Source of the DNA: Microbacterium lushaniae
Lineage (GTDB): Bacteria; Actinomycetota; Actinomycetes; Actinomycetales; Microbacteriaceae
Direction of reading: 5' to 3'
DNA length: 64,000 bases
Assembly: GCF_008727775.1 (NCBI RefSeq)
Contig: NZ_CP044232.1
Location: forward strand, 2,604,001-2,668,000
Each line of letters starts with the position of its first letter. Position 1 is the first letter of the stretch. The position numbers and the translations under genes are program-made. The notes beneath the pieces are model-generated. The model was not told the DNA's origin. It did not search any database and saw only the letters and a program-made list of their open reading frames with translations. This document shows, one piece after another, positions 38,403 to 46,866 of this stretch.

Positions 38403-39500
38403 ATGACCGCGACACTGACTCCCCCGACCGCCGCCGCCGTCACCGCGAGCCCACGCCTGACCAGCGGCCACCTGCCGCGTTGGGGGCCGTGGGCGCTGCT
38501 GGCCGGATCGCTCGCCGCATCCGCCGCCGTCTTCGGCGTGACCGCGATCTCGTCGGAAAGCGCCTTCAACATCGGCGGATGGGCCGTGCTCGGCGCCATC
38601 GTCTACCTGGCGCTGATCTTCACGATCTCCGCCATCGTCGAGGGCACGAGGAAGGCCGTCGACCGGCTCGTCACCGGGGTGGTCACGGTGGCGTTCGTGA
38701 TCGCGATGGTGCCGCTGGTCTCCGTGGCGTTCACCGTCATCAGCCAGGGTGCCCCGCACTGGAACGGCGAGTTCTTCACGTGGTCGATGCGCAACGTCGT
38801 GGGCGAGGGCGGTGGCGCGGTGCACGCCATCGTCGGAACCGTGCTGATCACCCTCGCGGCGGCGGTCATCTCCATCCCGATCGGCCTGTTCACCGCGATC
38901 TACCTCATCGAGTACGGGCAGGACAATCGGCTCGCCCGCGGCATCACGTTCCTCGTCGACGTCATGACCGGCATCCCCTCGATCGTCGCCGGGCTGTTCG
39001 CGTACGCGCTGTTCGCCCTCTTCCTCGGCCCCGGGGTGCGCCTGGGCATCATCGGCTCGGTGGCGCTGGCCGTGCTCATGATCCCGGTGGTCGTGCGTTC
39101 GACGGAGGAGATGCTGCGCCTCGTTCCCAACGAGCTGCGCGAGGCTGCCTACGCCCTGGGCGTGCCGAAGTGGCTCACGATCGCCAAGGTCGTGCTGCCG
39201 ACGGCGATCGCGGGCATCACCACCGGCATCATGCTGTCGATCTCCCGCGTCATCGGCGAGACCGCGCCGCTGCTGATCACCGCCGGTTTCACGTCCTCGG
39301 TGAACTACGACCTCTTCGACGGCCGCATGCAGACCCTGCCCGTGTTCACGTACACGCAGTACATGAACCAGGGCATACCCGCAGAGGCATACATCGGCCG
39401 CGCCTGGGCGGCGGCCCTCACCCTCATCGTCATCGTCATGGTGCTGAACCTCGTCGCACGCACGATCGCGCGAGTGTTCGCCCCCAAGACCGGCCGCTGA
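38403..39500 (+). CDS. pstA: Phosphate ABC transporter permease PstA
   Basis: The 365-residue permease has an N-terminal extension with three extra hydrophobic segments typical of actinobacterial PstA, then the permease core with the EAA motif [20 protein letters not shown] near residue 240. It pairs with PstC. The start follows the pstC stop after one base, so translation is coupled. Confidence 0.95.
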   Translation: MTATLTPPTAAAVTASPRLTSGHLPRWGPWALLAGSLAASAAVFGVTAISSESAFNIGGWAVLGAIVYLALIFTISAIVEGTRKAVDRLVTGVVTVAFVIAMVPLVSVAFTVISQGAPHWNGEFFTWSMRNVVGEGGGAVHAIVGTVLITLAAAVISIPIGLFTAIYLIEYGQDNRLARGITFLVDVMTGIPSIVAGLFAYALFALFLGPGVRLGIIGSVALAVLMIPVVVRSTEEMLRLVPNELREAAYALGVPKWLTIAKVVLPTAIAGITTGIMLSISRVIGETAPLLITAGFTSSVNYDLFDGRMQTLPVFTYTQYMNQGIPAEAYIGRAWAAALTLIVIVMVLNLVARTIARVFAPKTGR

Positions 39501-39529
39501 CCCGGCCGCTCACACCCGAAAGAAGACCC

Positions 39530-40309
39530 GTGTCCAAGAGCATCGACGTCCACGACCTCAACGTCTACTACGGCGACTTCCTCGCTGTGGAGGGCGTGAC
39601 CCTCCAGATCGAGCCGCGCAGCGTCACGGCCTTCATCGGCCCGTCCGGCTGCGGCAAGTCCACGTTCCTGCGCACGCTCAACCGCATGCACGAAGTCATC
39701 CCGGGTGCCCGCGTCGAGGGCGAGGTGCTCCTGGACGGCGACGACCTGTACGGCCCTGGCGTCGACCCCGTGCTCGTGCGCCGCCAGGTCGGGATGGTGT
39801 TCCAGCGGCCCAACCCCTTCCCCACGATGTCGATCCGCGAGAACGTGCTGGCCGGGGTCAAGCTCAACAACCGCCGGATCTCCAAGTCCGACGCCGATGA
39901 CCTCGTGGAGAAGTCGCTGCGAGGGGCGAACCTCTGGAACGAGGTCAAGGACCGCCTCGACAAGCCGGGCTCGAGCCTGTCGGGCGGCCAGCAGCAGCGT
40001 CTGTGCATCGCGCGGGCCATCGCCGTGTCGCCGCAGGTCATCCTCATGGACGAGCCGTGCTCGGCGCTGGACCCGATCTCCACGTACGCCATCGAGGAGC
40101 TCATCGCCGAACTGAAGAGCGACTACACGGTCGTCATCGTCACGCACAACATGCAGCAGGCCTCCCGGGTGTCGGACAAGACGGCGTTCTTCAACATCGC
40201 CGGCACCGGCAAGCCGGGCAAGCTCATCGAGTACGACGACACCGCCACCATCTTCACGACCCCGTCCGTGCAGGCGACGGAGGACTACGTCTCCGGCCGC
40301 TTCGGCTGA
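39530..40309 (+). CDS. pstB: Phosphate ABC transporter ATPase PstB
   Basis: The 259-residue ATPase has Walker [18 protein letters not shown] near residue 37, Q-loop FQRPNPFP, signature [14 protein letters not shown] near residue 148, Walker [14 protein letters not shown] near residue 170 and H-loop THNMQQA. The sequence is close to the canonical PstB. GTG 39530 follows AAAGAAGACCC. It ends the operon; the first 82-bp repeat begins 92 bp later. Confidence 0.97.
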   Translation: MSKSIDVHDLNVYYGDFLAVEGVTLQIEPRSVTAFIGPSGCGKSTFLRTLNRMHEVIPGARVEGEVLLDGDDLYGPGVDPVLVRRQVGMVFQRPNPFPTMSIRENVLAGVKLNNRRISKSDADDLVEKSLRGANLWNEVKDRLDKPGSSLSGGQQQRLCIARAIAVSPQVILMDEPCSALDPISTYAIEELIAELKSDYTVVIVTHNMQQASRVSDKTAFFNIAGTGKPGKLIEYDDTATIFTTPSVQATEDYVSGRFG

Positions 40310-40401
40310 GCGCGCGGGTCGCGCTTCGCGGGGCCCGCGCCGCCCGCCGCCTCCTTCCGCCGCCCGCCCGCGCCCTCCCGGCCGCCCGCCGCCCGCCGCC
40401 C

Positions 40402-40483
40402 GCACAACGGCGGAGATCATCCGCGACTCCCCGCCCGACCCGGCTCGCGCCCGGCGTGTCCGCGCTCAGCCCCGCCGTTGTGC
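40402..40483. repeat. 82-bp repeat with 12-bp inverted ends, copy 1
   Basis: The unit begins GCACAACGGCGG and ends CCGCCGTTGTGC, a perfect 12-bp inverted pair. Copies 1 and 2 differ at about 8 of 82 positions. It lies in the 453-bp stretch after pstB that holds no convincing gene; the rest of that stretch is simple CCGCC-rich DNA. Confidence 0.9.
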
Positions 40484-40583
40484 CACGCACGCCCCTGCCG
40501 TCCGCTCGGGCCGCCACCGAGCGCGCATGTCGCGAGCAAGGGATGTGGCGGCCGCTTCGCGTCGCACTCGAGCCGCGCCGCGC

Positions 40584-40665
40584 GCACAACGGCGGAAATC
40601 ATCCGCGACACCCCGTCCGACCAGACTCGCGCCCGGCGTGTCGGCGCACAGCCCCGCGGTTGTGC
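40584..40665. repeat. 82-bp repeat with 12-bp inverted ends, copy 2
   Basis: Same length and ends as copy 1, in the same orientation, 100 bp further on. The left end is intact; the right end has one change (CCGCGGTTGTGC). It lies 97 bp upstream of the DUF559 gene. Confidence 0.9.
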
Positions 40666-40762
40666 CGCGCGGAGGCTCCTCCCCAGGGGCGAGAACCGCC
40701 GGTTTCTGCACAATGGAAGCCGGCGCCGACTGCCCGCGGGCCAGAGCCCGGACCATCGAGGG

Positions 40763-41587
40763 GTGTGTGAACCTGCCGACGCCTTCGCTTCGTATCGGAT
40801 GCTGCGAGACGGGGGTCTCTCCCGGACGCAGCTGGATGCGCAGCTGCGTGCCGGGGTGCTCGAGCGCGTCCGACGCGGCGTCTATGCGGCCACGTCGTAC
40901 GTGTGCAGTGCGGCGCGCGCATCCGTCGCCCACGGCGGCGTCCCTGCGTGCGTGACGGCGGCCGAGCACCTGGGGTTATGGGTGCTCGAGCCCGACAGCG
41001 CGGTCCACGTGTGGCTCACCGGCGACGGCCACCGCTACCAGCACGACGGCTGCACCTGCATCGAGCACTGGGACGACGGCGCGCGCACCGACGCGTTCGG
41101 GCTGCCGTCGGTGCCCCGCATCCTCCGCCAGGTGCTGACCTGTCGCGGTGTGGAGGAGTTCTTCGTCGTTCTGGAATCGGCGCTCCGGATGGGGCTGATC
41201 GATGCGAGCGGCGTGGCCTGGCTGCGTCGCCATACCAACGACGCCGCGCGCGAGGCCATCGACCTCGCCCGGGCGGACGCTGACAGCGGACTCGAGTCGC
41301 TCGTGCGCTGGCGGCTCCGGAAGCACCGGCTCACGGTGCGCACGCAGGTGGGGATTCCCGGGGTGGGTCGGGTCGATCTCCTCATCGGCGACCGCCTCAT
41401 CCTCGAGACGGATGGGAGGGTCAACCACGCCGGGGCCGACCTGCGCCACAAAGATCTGGTGCGTGACGCGCACGCGGCGATGTGGGGCTACGTCACGCTG
41501 CGGTTCGACTACGCGCTCGTGGTGCACGACTGGGACCTCGTGGAGCGCGCCATCCTCGCCCACGTCGGAGCCGGCAGGCATCTCTGA
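40763..41587 (+). CDS. AbiEi-like winged-helix plus DUF559 endonuclease-fold protein
   Basis: The 274-residue protein has an N-terminal winged helix of the AbiEi antitoxin type (LSRTQLDAQLRAGVLERVRR near residue 20, ending RGVYA) and a C-terminal DUF559/Vsr-like domain. There VGRVDLLIG and ILETDGRVNH near residue 210 give the Asp and Glu of a PD-(D/E)xK-like nuclease site. The biological role of the family is not settled. GTG 40763 or ATG 40799 may be the start. It is framed by three copies of the 82-bp repeat. Confidence 0.75.
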   Translation: MCEPADAFASYRMLRDGGLSRTQLDAQLRAGVLERVRRGVYAATSYVCSAARASVAHGGVPACVTAAEHLGLWVLEPDSAVHVWLTGDGHRYQHDGCTCIEHWDDGARTDAFGLPSVPRILRQVLTCRGVEEFFVVLESALRMGLIDASGVAWLRRHTNDAAREAIDLARADADSGLESLVRWRLRKHRLTVRTQVGIPGVGRVDLLIGDRLILETDGRVNHAGADLRHKDLVRDAHAAMWGYVTLRFDYALVVHDWDLVERAILAHVGAGRHL

Positions 41588-41637
41588 TCCGCGGCATTTG
41601 CGACCCGCGGCATCCGCGTGCGCATGCCTCACGCCGC

Positions 41638-41719
41638 GCACAACGGCGGAGATCGTCCCGGCCACGCCGGGCCTGAGTGCGGCGCGCCGGGGTGTCGCAC
41701 AGATTCCCCGCCGTTGTGC
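41638..41719. repeat. 82-bp repeat with 12-bp inverted ends, copy 3
   Basis: Again exactly 82 bp with perfect GCACAACGGCGG and CCGCCGTTGTGC ends, but the interior has diverged much more from copies 1 and 2. It lies 50 bp after the DUF559 gene and 37 bp before the end of the converging pabC-like gene. Confidence 0.85.
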
Positions 41720-41756
41720 ACGCGGGAGGACGGGACCGGGGGCGGGAGCGGCGGGG

Positions 41757-42641
41757 TCAGTCGCGCGGAGACAGCAGGTAGCGGTTGAGGGATGCGGTGA
41801 ACTCGGCGTCGATCGGAAGGCCGCGGTCATCGATCGCCGAGATCGGAGCGGCCAGGCGCACGCTGGAGACCAGCCACGCGGCATCCGCCTCGGTCAAGGC
41901 CGCGACCGGGAGCTCCTCGTAGGCCGTGGCGAAGCCGCGCTCAGCGAGGTGGTCGAACAGGCTCACCTGCGTCGTGCCGTGGAGGATGCCCGAGCCGGGC
42001 TCGGGCGTGACGAAACGATCGCCGAATCGCAGCAGCACGGAGGATGTGGGGCCCTCAAGCACGAATCCATCGCTCGTGACGAACACGGCGTCGTCCGCGC
42101 CACGGCGCTTGGCCTCGCGGATCGCCGCCATGTTCACCGCGTACGACAGCGTCTTCGCACCCAGCAGGAGCCACGGCGCGCGGGCCGGGGCACCGCTGTC
42201 CATGCCACGGTCCAGGGTCACGACGCGGATGCCGCGCTCCCGCGCGCGCGTATTGTCGGGCGCCGGCGCGAGGGTCACCCACGCGGTCGGGGTCGGTCCG
42301 TGCTCCACGCCGCGGCTGAGGATGAGCTTGATGACGCTCTCCCCAGGCTCCGCCGCATCCGCCACCTGCGCGATGGCCTGCCGCCACTGCTCGAGGTGCG
42401 GGGCCGGGAGGTCGCACAGTCGGGCGGAGTGCGCGAGCCGTTCGAGGTGGGCGTTCATCTCCTGCGGGTGGCCGTCCACGACGCCGATGGACTCGAAGAT
42501 GCCGTCACCGCGCTGGGTCGACAGCTCGCCGACGCTCAGCGCGGGGGCGGCCGGATCGATCTCGGTCAAGGTGTCGGCGAAGTCGGTGCGCGCATCATCC
42601 GCCGCGGCCGGGTCGATCACGAGTGCGTAGCGCCATGCCAT
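41757..42641 (-). CDS. pabC: Aminotransferase class IV, aminodeoxychorismate lyase-like
   Basis: The 294-residue PLP enzyme has the catalytic lysine in LLGAKTLSYAVNM near residue 164 and the phosphate-binding GFVLEGPTSSVLL near residue 192, followed by GILHGTTQVSLFDHLAERGF. It resembles 4-amino-4-deoxychorismate lyase of folate synthesis, but branched-chain or D-amino acid transaminases share the fold, so the symbol is tentative. It stands alone. Confidence 0.82.
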   Translation of the reverse strand: MAWRYALVIDPAAADDARTDFADTLTEIDPAAPALSVGELSTQRGDGIFESIGVVDGHPQEMNAHLERLAHSARLCDLPAPHLEQWRQAIAQVADAAEPGESVIKLILSRGVEHGPTPTAWVTLAPAPDNTRARERGIRVVTLDRGMDSGAPARAPWLLLGAKTLSYAVNMAAIREAKRRGADDAVFVTSDGFVLEGPTSSVLLRFGDRFVTPEPGSGILHGTTQVSLFDHLAERGFATAYEELPVAALTEADAAWLVSSVRLAAPISAIDDRGLPIDAEFTASLNRYLLSPRD

Positions 42642-42696
42642 GACCTGAGCCTACGGCGCGGGACTATCCCTCGCGCTGACGCGTTAGACTCTCATA

Positions 42697-42783
42697 GCCG
42701 GGCCGCAGTAACCCCGGGCTCCATCTTTTGCCGCCGAGAGCGGCCTCGCGCCGAGAGGCGTTCTGCGGCCCGGCACTTTTTTT
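42697..42783 (+). ncRNA. Candidate structured small RNA with intrinsic terminator
   Basis: About 87 nt between the pabC-like gene and the hypothetical gene at 42.9 kb. A perfect 12-bp outer stem (42697-42708 with 42763-42774) encloses two small hairpins: GCCGC/GCGGC around CGAGA, and CGCC/GGCG around a GAGA tetraloop. Seven Ts follow the stem (42777-42783). A TAGACT -10 box lies at 42685-42690. The single-stranded part holds CTCCATCTTTT, which could pair with ribosome sites. No known RNA family is recognised. Confidence 0.55.
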
Positions 42784-42911
42784 GCCCGGCGCTGATCGCC
42801 GAGCCAAGGTATCCACGCCGACACCGAGGGCGCTGCCCCAGGTCTCGCCCCGAATCCCCTGTTTCGCGGTGGGCAGGCGGGTGGGCAGGCGGGGGGCCGG
42901 CGGCGGATGCG

Positions 42912-43550
42912 TCAGGCCAGCGATTCGCTCCGCCACAGCGCCGCGCACGTCGACAGGTCGCCGGCGTACGTGGAGAGCCGCAGCGCGCGCGTGGTCAGCG
43001 CCGACGCCCGGTCGGACTCGGTCTGCTCGTAGTCGTCGGCGAGATGCGTCGCGCCCGATGCCTGCACGCGGCAGAACGCAGCCGCCCGGTCCAGCGCGAC
43101 GGCGAAGTCGCCGTCGAACACTCCGCGCAGGATCGCGTCGATGAGCGCGACGAGCTCCTCCGGGCTGGCCGGTGTCGGCGCACCCGCCACGACGGGGTCT
43201 GCCGACGCGATCTCGGCACGGCCGCGTTCGTACAGGAGGGCGGCGGTCTGCGCATCGTCGTGGATCATCAGCTGCAACAGGTACAGCCGCCACAGGGCGC
43301 CCGGCAGTGTGCGGGCCGGCGAGCGCGACCACAGCTCGGCGATGTCGTCGATGCCGTTCTCATCCGTGAACGAGACCAGCCTCTCGACCACGTCGGCCGA
43401 GGGATCGTCGCGCACCCGTGAGACCAGGGCCTGCGCGGTGCTGTGCGCCACCCGCGACACCTCGGCGGGGTCGTCTGCGGCGAAGAGCCGGTCGAACAGC
43501 TCGGCGGGGCGGCGCACCGGCTTGTGGAAGTCCCGGGGCGAATCAGTCAT
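42912..43550 (-). CDS. Helical protein of unknown function
   Basis: The 212-residue protein starts MTDSPRDFHKPVRRPAEL and is mostly helical (ELWSRSPARTLPGALWRLYL near residue 73, DAILRGVFDGDFAVALDRAA near residue 138). Homologues next to tRNA-Lys are common in related actinobacteria and are sometimes mislabelled as an RNA polymerase subunit. No motif supports a function. It is divergent from tRNA-Lys. Confidence 0.75.
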   Translation of the reverse strand: MTDSPRDFHKPVRRPAELFDRLFAADDPAEVSRVAHSTAQALVSRVRDDPSADVVERLVSFTDENGIDDIAELWSRSPARTLPGALWRLYLLQLMIHDDAQTAALLYERGRAEIASADPVVAGAPTPASPEELVALIDAILRGVFDGDFAVALDRAAAFCRVQASGATHLADDYEQTESDRASALTTRALRLSTYAGDLSTCAALWRSESLA

Positions 43551-43625
43551 CGATCCAGGCTACCCGCGCCTCCGCGGAGGTAGCCCGCCGTGCGGGGGCG
43601 TCGGGGCCAGTAGGCTGGATGTCGA

Positions 43626-43698
43626 GGGCCTCTAGCTCAGTCGGTAGAGCATCGGACTTTTAATCCGCGGGTCGTGGGTTCGAGCCCCACGGGGCCCA
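43626..43698 (+). tRNA. tRNA-Lys (anticodon TTT)
   Basis: The 73-nt gene has acceptor stem GGGCCTC/GGGGCCC, D arm with AGCTCAGTCGGTAGAGC, anticodon stem CGGAC with loop containing TTT, and T arm GTGGGTTCGAGCCCCAC. CCA is not encoded. Its 3' half forms the left attachment core of the integrated element. Confidence 0.97.
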
Positions 43699-43701
43699 CC
43701 G
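43673..43701 (+). repeat. Left attachment core (attL) in the tRNA-Lys 3' end
   Basis: These 29 bases, from CGTGGGTTCGAGCCCC to the G after CCACC, are repeated exactly at 59197-59225. Duplication of a tRNA 3' end at both borders is the classical mark of tyrosine-integrase insertion. Confidence 0.92.
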
Positions 43702-43770
43702 TCTTTGTGTCGCCGCGATCCCTTGTCCCGACTGGGATCGCGGATTCGGGAACCTAGCCAAAATGGCCGC

Positions 43771-43790
43771 GTGACAACAATTTGACAACA
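43771..43790 (+). repeat. Left arm-type direct repeat of the island
   Basis: Two TGACAACA units in tandem, 70 bp inside the left core. It differs from the right copy by one base. The 318 bp between tRNA-Lys and the next gene hold this motif and no other feature I can support. Confidence 0.7.
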
Positions 43791-44019
43791 CCCGCGGAGC
43801 TTTCTCCGCCGGCCATGGGGCGCAGTTGACTGTCTACAAGGCTCGCGTCATGTCTGAAGTTGCCGACGTATCGGGGACTTCAGCCCCTCGACCGCTCGCG
43901 GGCGCGGCGATGGGAGCCGTGCTCGACGTCGGATGAGAGCCGTCCCGAAACCATCTCTCCGCGTCCCCGCGGGTCGTTGTGAACGTTTTCCACCACTCGG
44001 GAAGCATCGTCCTCCGCCA

Positions 44020-44511
44020 CTATCCGCGGATGCTTGTGCGTTCCGAGCAGGCAGCAACGGCGGGGTTCTGGTGGGTGTCGATCAGTTGACCGAGTTCCTC
44101 CAAGACCGTGGCGAAGTCGAGAGCACCCGTTCTTGCTATCGCCACCTCGAATGCGGGGTCCCGCCCGAACGTGACCACTCGCTGAAGGCCGTCCTCCTCG
44201 GGGAACGCGAGCCAGTCCGTTCCCCCGAGATAGAAGCAGGGCAGCTCGGAAGGCCCAGGAACAGGAACGCCACACCTGAGAATGATCGATACCGGCGACC
44301 CCCAGGCGCCAGTAGCCTGCGCGTCCGTCCATCTCCGCGACTCGCCGGCGACGTTCGGTTGTAGCTTCAACTGGGCGATAACCCGGGCACACTCAGGGTT
44401 GTTGGCGTCTTCAGCGGGTTCCAGACTGACCGTGCTCGAACAAGCCGATGCGAACACCGCCAGAAGGGCGCATACCGCTATCGACCCAAGCAAGCGACGT
44501 GCGAGCGACAT
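44020..44511 (-). CDS. DUF3515 family lipoprotein
   Basis: The 163-residue protein has a signal sequence with lipobox (VFASAC, Cys near residue 25), then the DUF3515 pattern: NNPECARVIAQL near residue 38, ATGAWGSP near residue 66 and ILRCGVPVPGP near residue 78. The family is common in actinobacteria, usually as a core gene near ddl and thiL, so an island copy is unusual. Its function is unknown. ATG 44511 is preferred; GTG 44523 or 44532 are possible. Confidence 0.8.
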   Translation of the reverse strand: MSLARRLLGSIAVCALLAVFASACSSTVSLEPAEDANNPECARVIAQLKLQPNVAGESRRWTDAQATGAWGSPVSIILRCGVPVPGPSELPCFYLGGTDWLAFPEEDGLQRVVTFGRDPAFEVAIARTGALDFATVLEELGQLIDTHQNPAVAACSERTSIRG

Positions 44512-44589
44512 GCGGCGGGTCACCCTTTCCACACTACGGAGCGCACAAAGAAGGCGTGGCGCCGGGATGAAGCGCTGACAAGGCTGGGC

Positions 44590-45135
44590 TCACGGCGGGG
44601 AGTTGTCGATCAACGCATCCTCCGTCTCAGCGTCCACATCGATTCGCCCTCCCCGCTCCGGGCCGCGGTCGACGGCCAGCGCGCGGCGGGCGGTGTGCCA
44701 CCACCCGAGCGCGACCGCCGGCGCCGCTGACAACGCGACAAGAACCGTACTGGGCGAGATAAACCCAGTAGCGCCGAGCCACTGAGGCTGCAACCACACG
44801 GCCAGACAGGTCGTGACAGCCCCGACGCCGAGACCAAAGGCGGAGAACGCCACAAGATGCCAGATGATCCGACTCTGTCGACGCATGAGCATCCCGATCG
44901 CGTAAGCAACCGGCGCACCGACGACCAGCGCTCCGAGCGACCACGGGACGGTCACCCAAAGCCCGATCCATCCCGTGAACGCCAGCGGAAGAAGCAAAGC
45001 CAACTGGTGCAGGACCAGGAACCACACCCACGCCGCTATCGCCCCGCGAAAGAACTCGGCCCCGGTGAAACGCATCGGCTCGCCACGGGTTCGAGGGGAA
45101 GCGACGTTCGGTTTCGGGTCAGAGTTTCGGACCAT
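44590..45135 (-). CDS. Four-helix membrane protein of unknown function
   Basis: The 181-residue protein has about four hydrophobic segments (near residues 30-50, 55-78, 90-115 and 128-150). The ATG shares one base with the methyltransferase stop (TGATG), so the genes are coupled; ATG 45075 is a possible later start. The tail is acidic. No family is recognised. Confidence 0.65.
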   Translation of the reverse strand: MVRNSDPKPNVASPRTRGEPMRFTGAEFFRGAIAAWVWFLVLHQLALLLPLAFTGWIGLWVTVPWSLGALVVGAPVAYAIGMLMRRQSRIIWHLVAFSAFGLGVGAVTTCLAVWLQPQWLGATGFISPSTVLVALSAAPAVALGWWHTARRALAVDRGPERGGRIDVDAETEDALIDNSPP

Positions 45136-45741
45136 CAGGCCGTTGACGTACGCCGTTCGCCGATGATCGCGCCCACAGTCCGCTGGTCGCGTGCCTCCCG
45201 CACGTGCGTCTCTAGGACGTCGAATCCTTCTGCCGTCAGCATTCGCTGCAACTCCTGAGTCGGCCATCGATACGCGCGCGCGACCGCGTGATCAAAGGGT
45301 TCGATGGAGTGACCGCTGAAAAAGCCGAGCACGAGTTGGCCGCCAGGACGGAGCACCCGCGCGAACTCAGCGATCGGTATCGCAATCGCGTCGGGCTCGT
45401 GATGGATCGTGGAGAACCAGGAGAGGACGCCGCCGAGCGACCCATCGGCTTCGTCGATGGCGTCGATGCTTTGTAGGTCGAACGGGATGCCGGGGTATGA
45501 CGACCGGGCGTGATCGATGAAGGAAGGCACGAGGTCGATGCCGCGCGCGTCGAGCCCGAGTTGCGTCAAGTAGTGTGTCCAGTGTCCGGGACCGCACCCG
45601 GCGTCGAGGACACCCCCGGTCACGCGCTCAGCCCAAGTATCGATGATCTGCCGGTCTGACGGATGCACTGCTGACATTTGAGCCGAGCAGGTCGGTGTAT
45701 TCGTCAGCGCGCCCCGAGTAGGCGGCGGTCGTGGTCGTCAT
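45135..45741 (-). pseudogene. Class I SAM methyltransferase with a one-base frameshift near its start
   Basis: The main frame (45135-45677) has motif I VLDAGCGPGHWTHYL near its start and VLRPGGQLVLGFFSGH later, a typical small-molecule methyltransferase. The expected N-terminus lies just upstream in another frame: from ATG 45741 it reads MTTTTAAYSGRADEYTDLLG, a usual family opening. An extra base in the AAA run opposite 45677-45679 breaks the frame. The product may start at the inner ATG and lack about 21 residues, or the shift may be a sequencing error. Confidence 0.75.
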
Positions 45742-45984
45742 TTATCGAGGGTATCGACGGGCGCAGCGTTGTAGATTTCCGCAATCGCTCGAAACTGATG
45801 GGTTCTGGCGACTGACCGCTCATCGACCTGGGGCCGCCGCAGACGGAGCTGGAATGCCCTTTCGGTCGGGACCTACGGCTGGCTCTGCTCTAGTTCTGCA
45901 CAGGTAGGCTGCGCATGACCGGCAGAGCGGGTACGTGCGCTGATTCAGCAACGGTCCTCATCCTCGGACTCGTCATGCAATCGC

Positions 45985-46866
45985 TCACGCATCGCGACGC
46001 TTGAGCGTCACGATCGCCACGCTGAACAGCACGACGACCCAGACCACGAGGCCGAGAGCCCCCTGCCACGGTTCGAGGACCCAGAGACCCTCGGCTCGGT
46101 TGAGCGGTGAGCCCGGTGCAACGAACTCGGCGTAACCCGGGTGGCTGGTGAGGGCTCGGCCCAGGTTGAACGGGAGCAGCGCTACGAGGTTGTGCAACCA
46201 GACCTGCGACGCGGCACCACCGGCCACAAGGCCGAGCCCGAGCGGTACGACGAACACGAGTCCGAGTGCCGTGGCGATGCCGCTCGCGATGTTGCGCAGG
46301 AACGCGCCGATCGCGAAGGCCATGAGCCCGACCATCACGAGGTAGCCGACGCTGCCGATCATGGCACGCCAGTAGTGCGGGTCGTCGAGGCGGATGTCGA
46401 TGCCGTTCCCGGCGAGCAGCGGGATGGAGATCGGGATCGTGACGGCCACCGCCATTGCACCGATAAGGAAGGTGACGACGGCGAACACCAACGCTTTGGC
46501 AAGCAACGCGGGAACCCGACGCGGTACAGCCGTGAGGGTGGACCTGATCATCCCGCTGCTGTATTCGCCGGCAATCACCAGCACGCCCAACACGCCCACG
46601 ATAAGAACGTTGATATCGGTGCTGAGATTGATGACATTCACGCCGGCGTACTGCTGGCCTGTCTGTGCGACCTCTCCGTCGAACCAGGCGAAACTCGTCG
46701 AGGAGGACATCTGAGCTCCCACACCGACGGTGATCGCGACGATGGCGGCGTAAATCCACCAGGTCGATCGGATGCTGCGGAGCTTGATCCACTCGGAGTG
46801 GATGATCCCTCCGATGCTGAGGTTCTGCCCTGTGGCCGCGAAGACCGGAGTGGTGGTCGCGCTCAT
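45985..46866 (-). CDS. ABC-2 type transporter permease
   Basis: The 293-residue permease has six predicted helices, starting HSEWIKLRSIRSTWW near residue 23 and the conserved VLVIAGEYSSGMIRSTLTAV near residue 95, a pattern of bacterial ABC-2 exporters for antibiotics or lantibiotics. Its start overlaps the ATPase stop by 4 bp. The pair probably exports a toxic compound; the substrate is unknown. Confidence 0.92.
   Translation of the reverse strand: MSATTTPVFAATGQNLSIGGIIHSEWIKLRSIRSTWWIYAAIVAITVGVGAQMSSSTSFAWFDGEVAQTGQQYAGVNVINLSTDINVLIVGVLGVLVIAGEYSSGMIRSTLTAVPRRVPALLAKALVFAVVTFLIGAMAVAVTIPISIPLLAGNGIDIRLDDPHYWRAMIGSVGYLVMVGLMAFAIGAFLRNIASGIATALGLVFVVPLGLGLVAGGAASQVWLHNLVALLPFNLGRALTSHPGYAEFVAPGSPLNRAEGLWVLEPWQGALGLVVWVVVLFSVAIVTLKRRDA

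Noticed and set aside
40310..40770. Arg/Ala/Pro-rich frames between pstB and the DUF559 gene
   Set aside because: They run through the 82-bp repeats and simple CCGCC-rich DNA and lack ribosome sites.
40402..41719. CRISPR array interpretation of the three repeats
   Set aside because: Only three copies, 82 bp long with inverted ends, spaced by 100 bp and by a gene; no cas genes.
42697..42783. Signal-recognition-particle RNA or 6S RNA
   Set aside because: The GGAAGGAAGCAG-type SRP core is missing and the length and shape do not fit 6S RNA.
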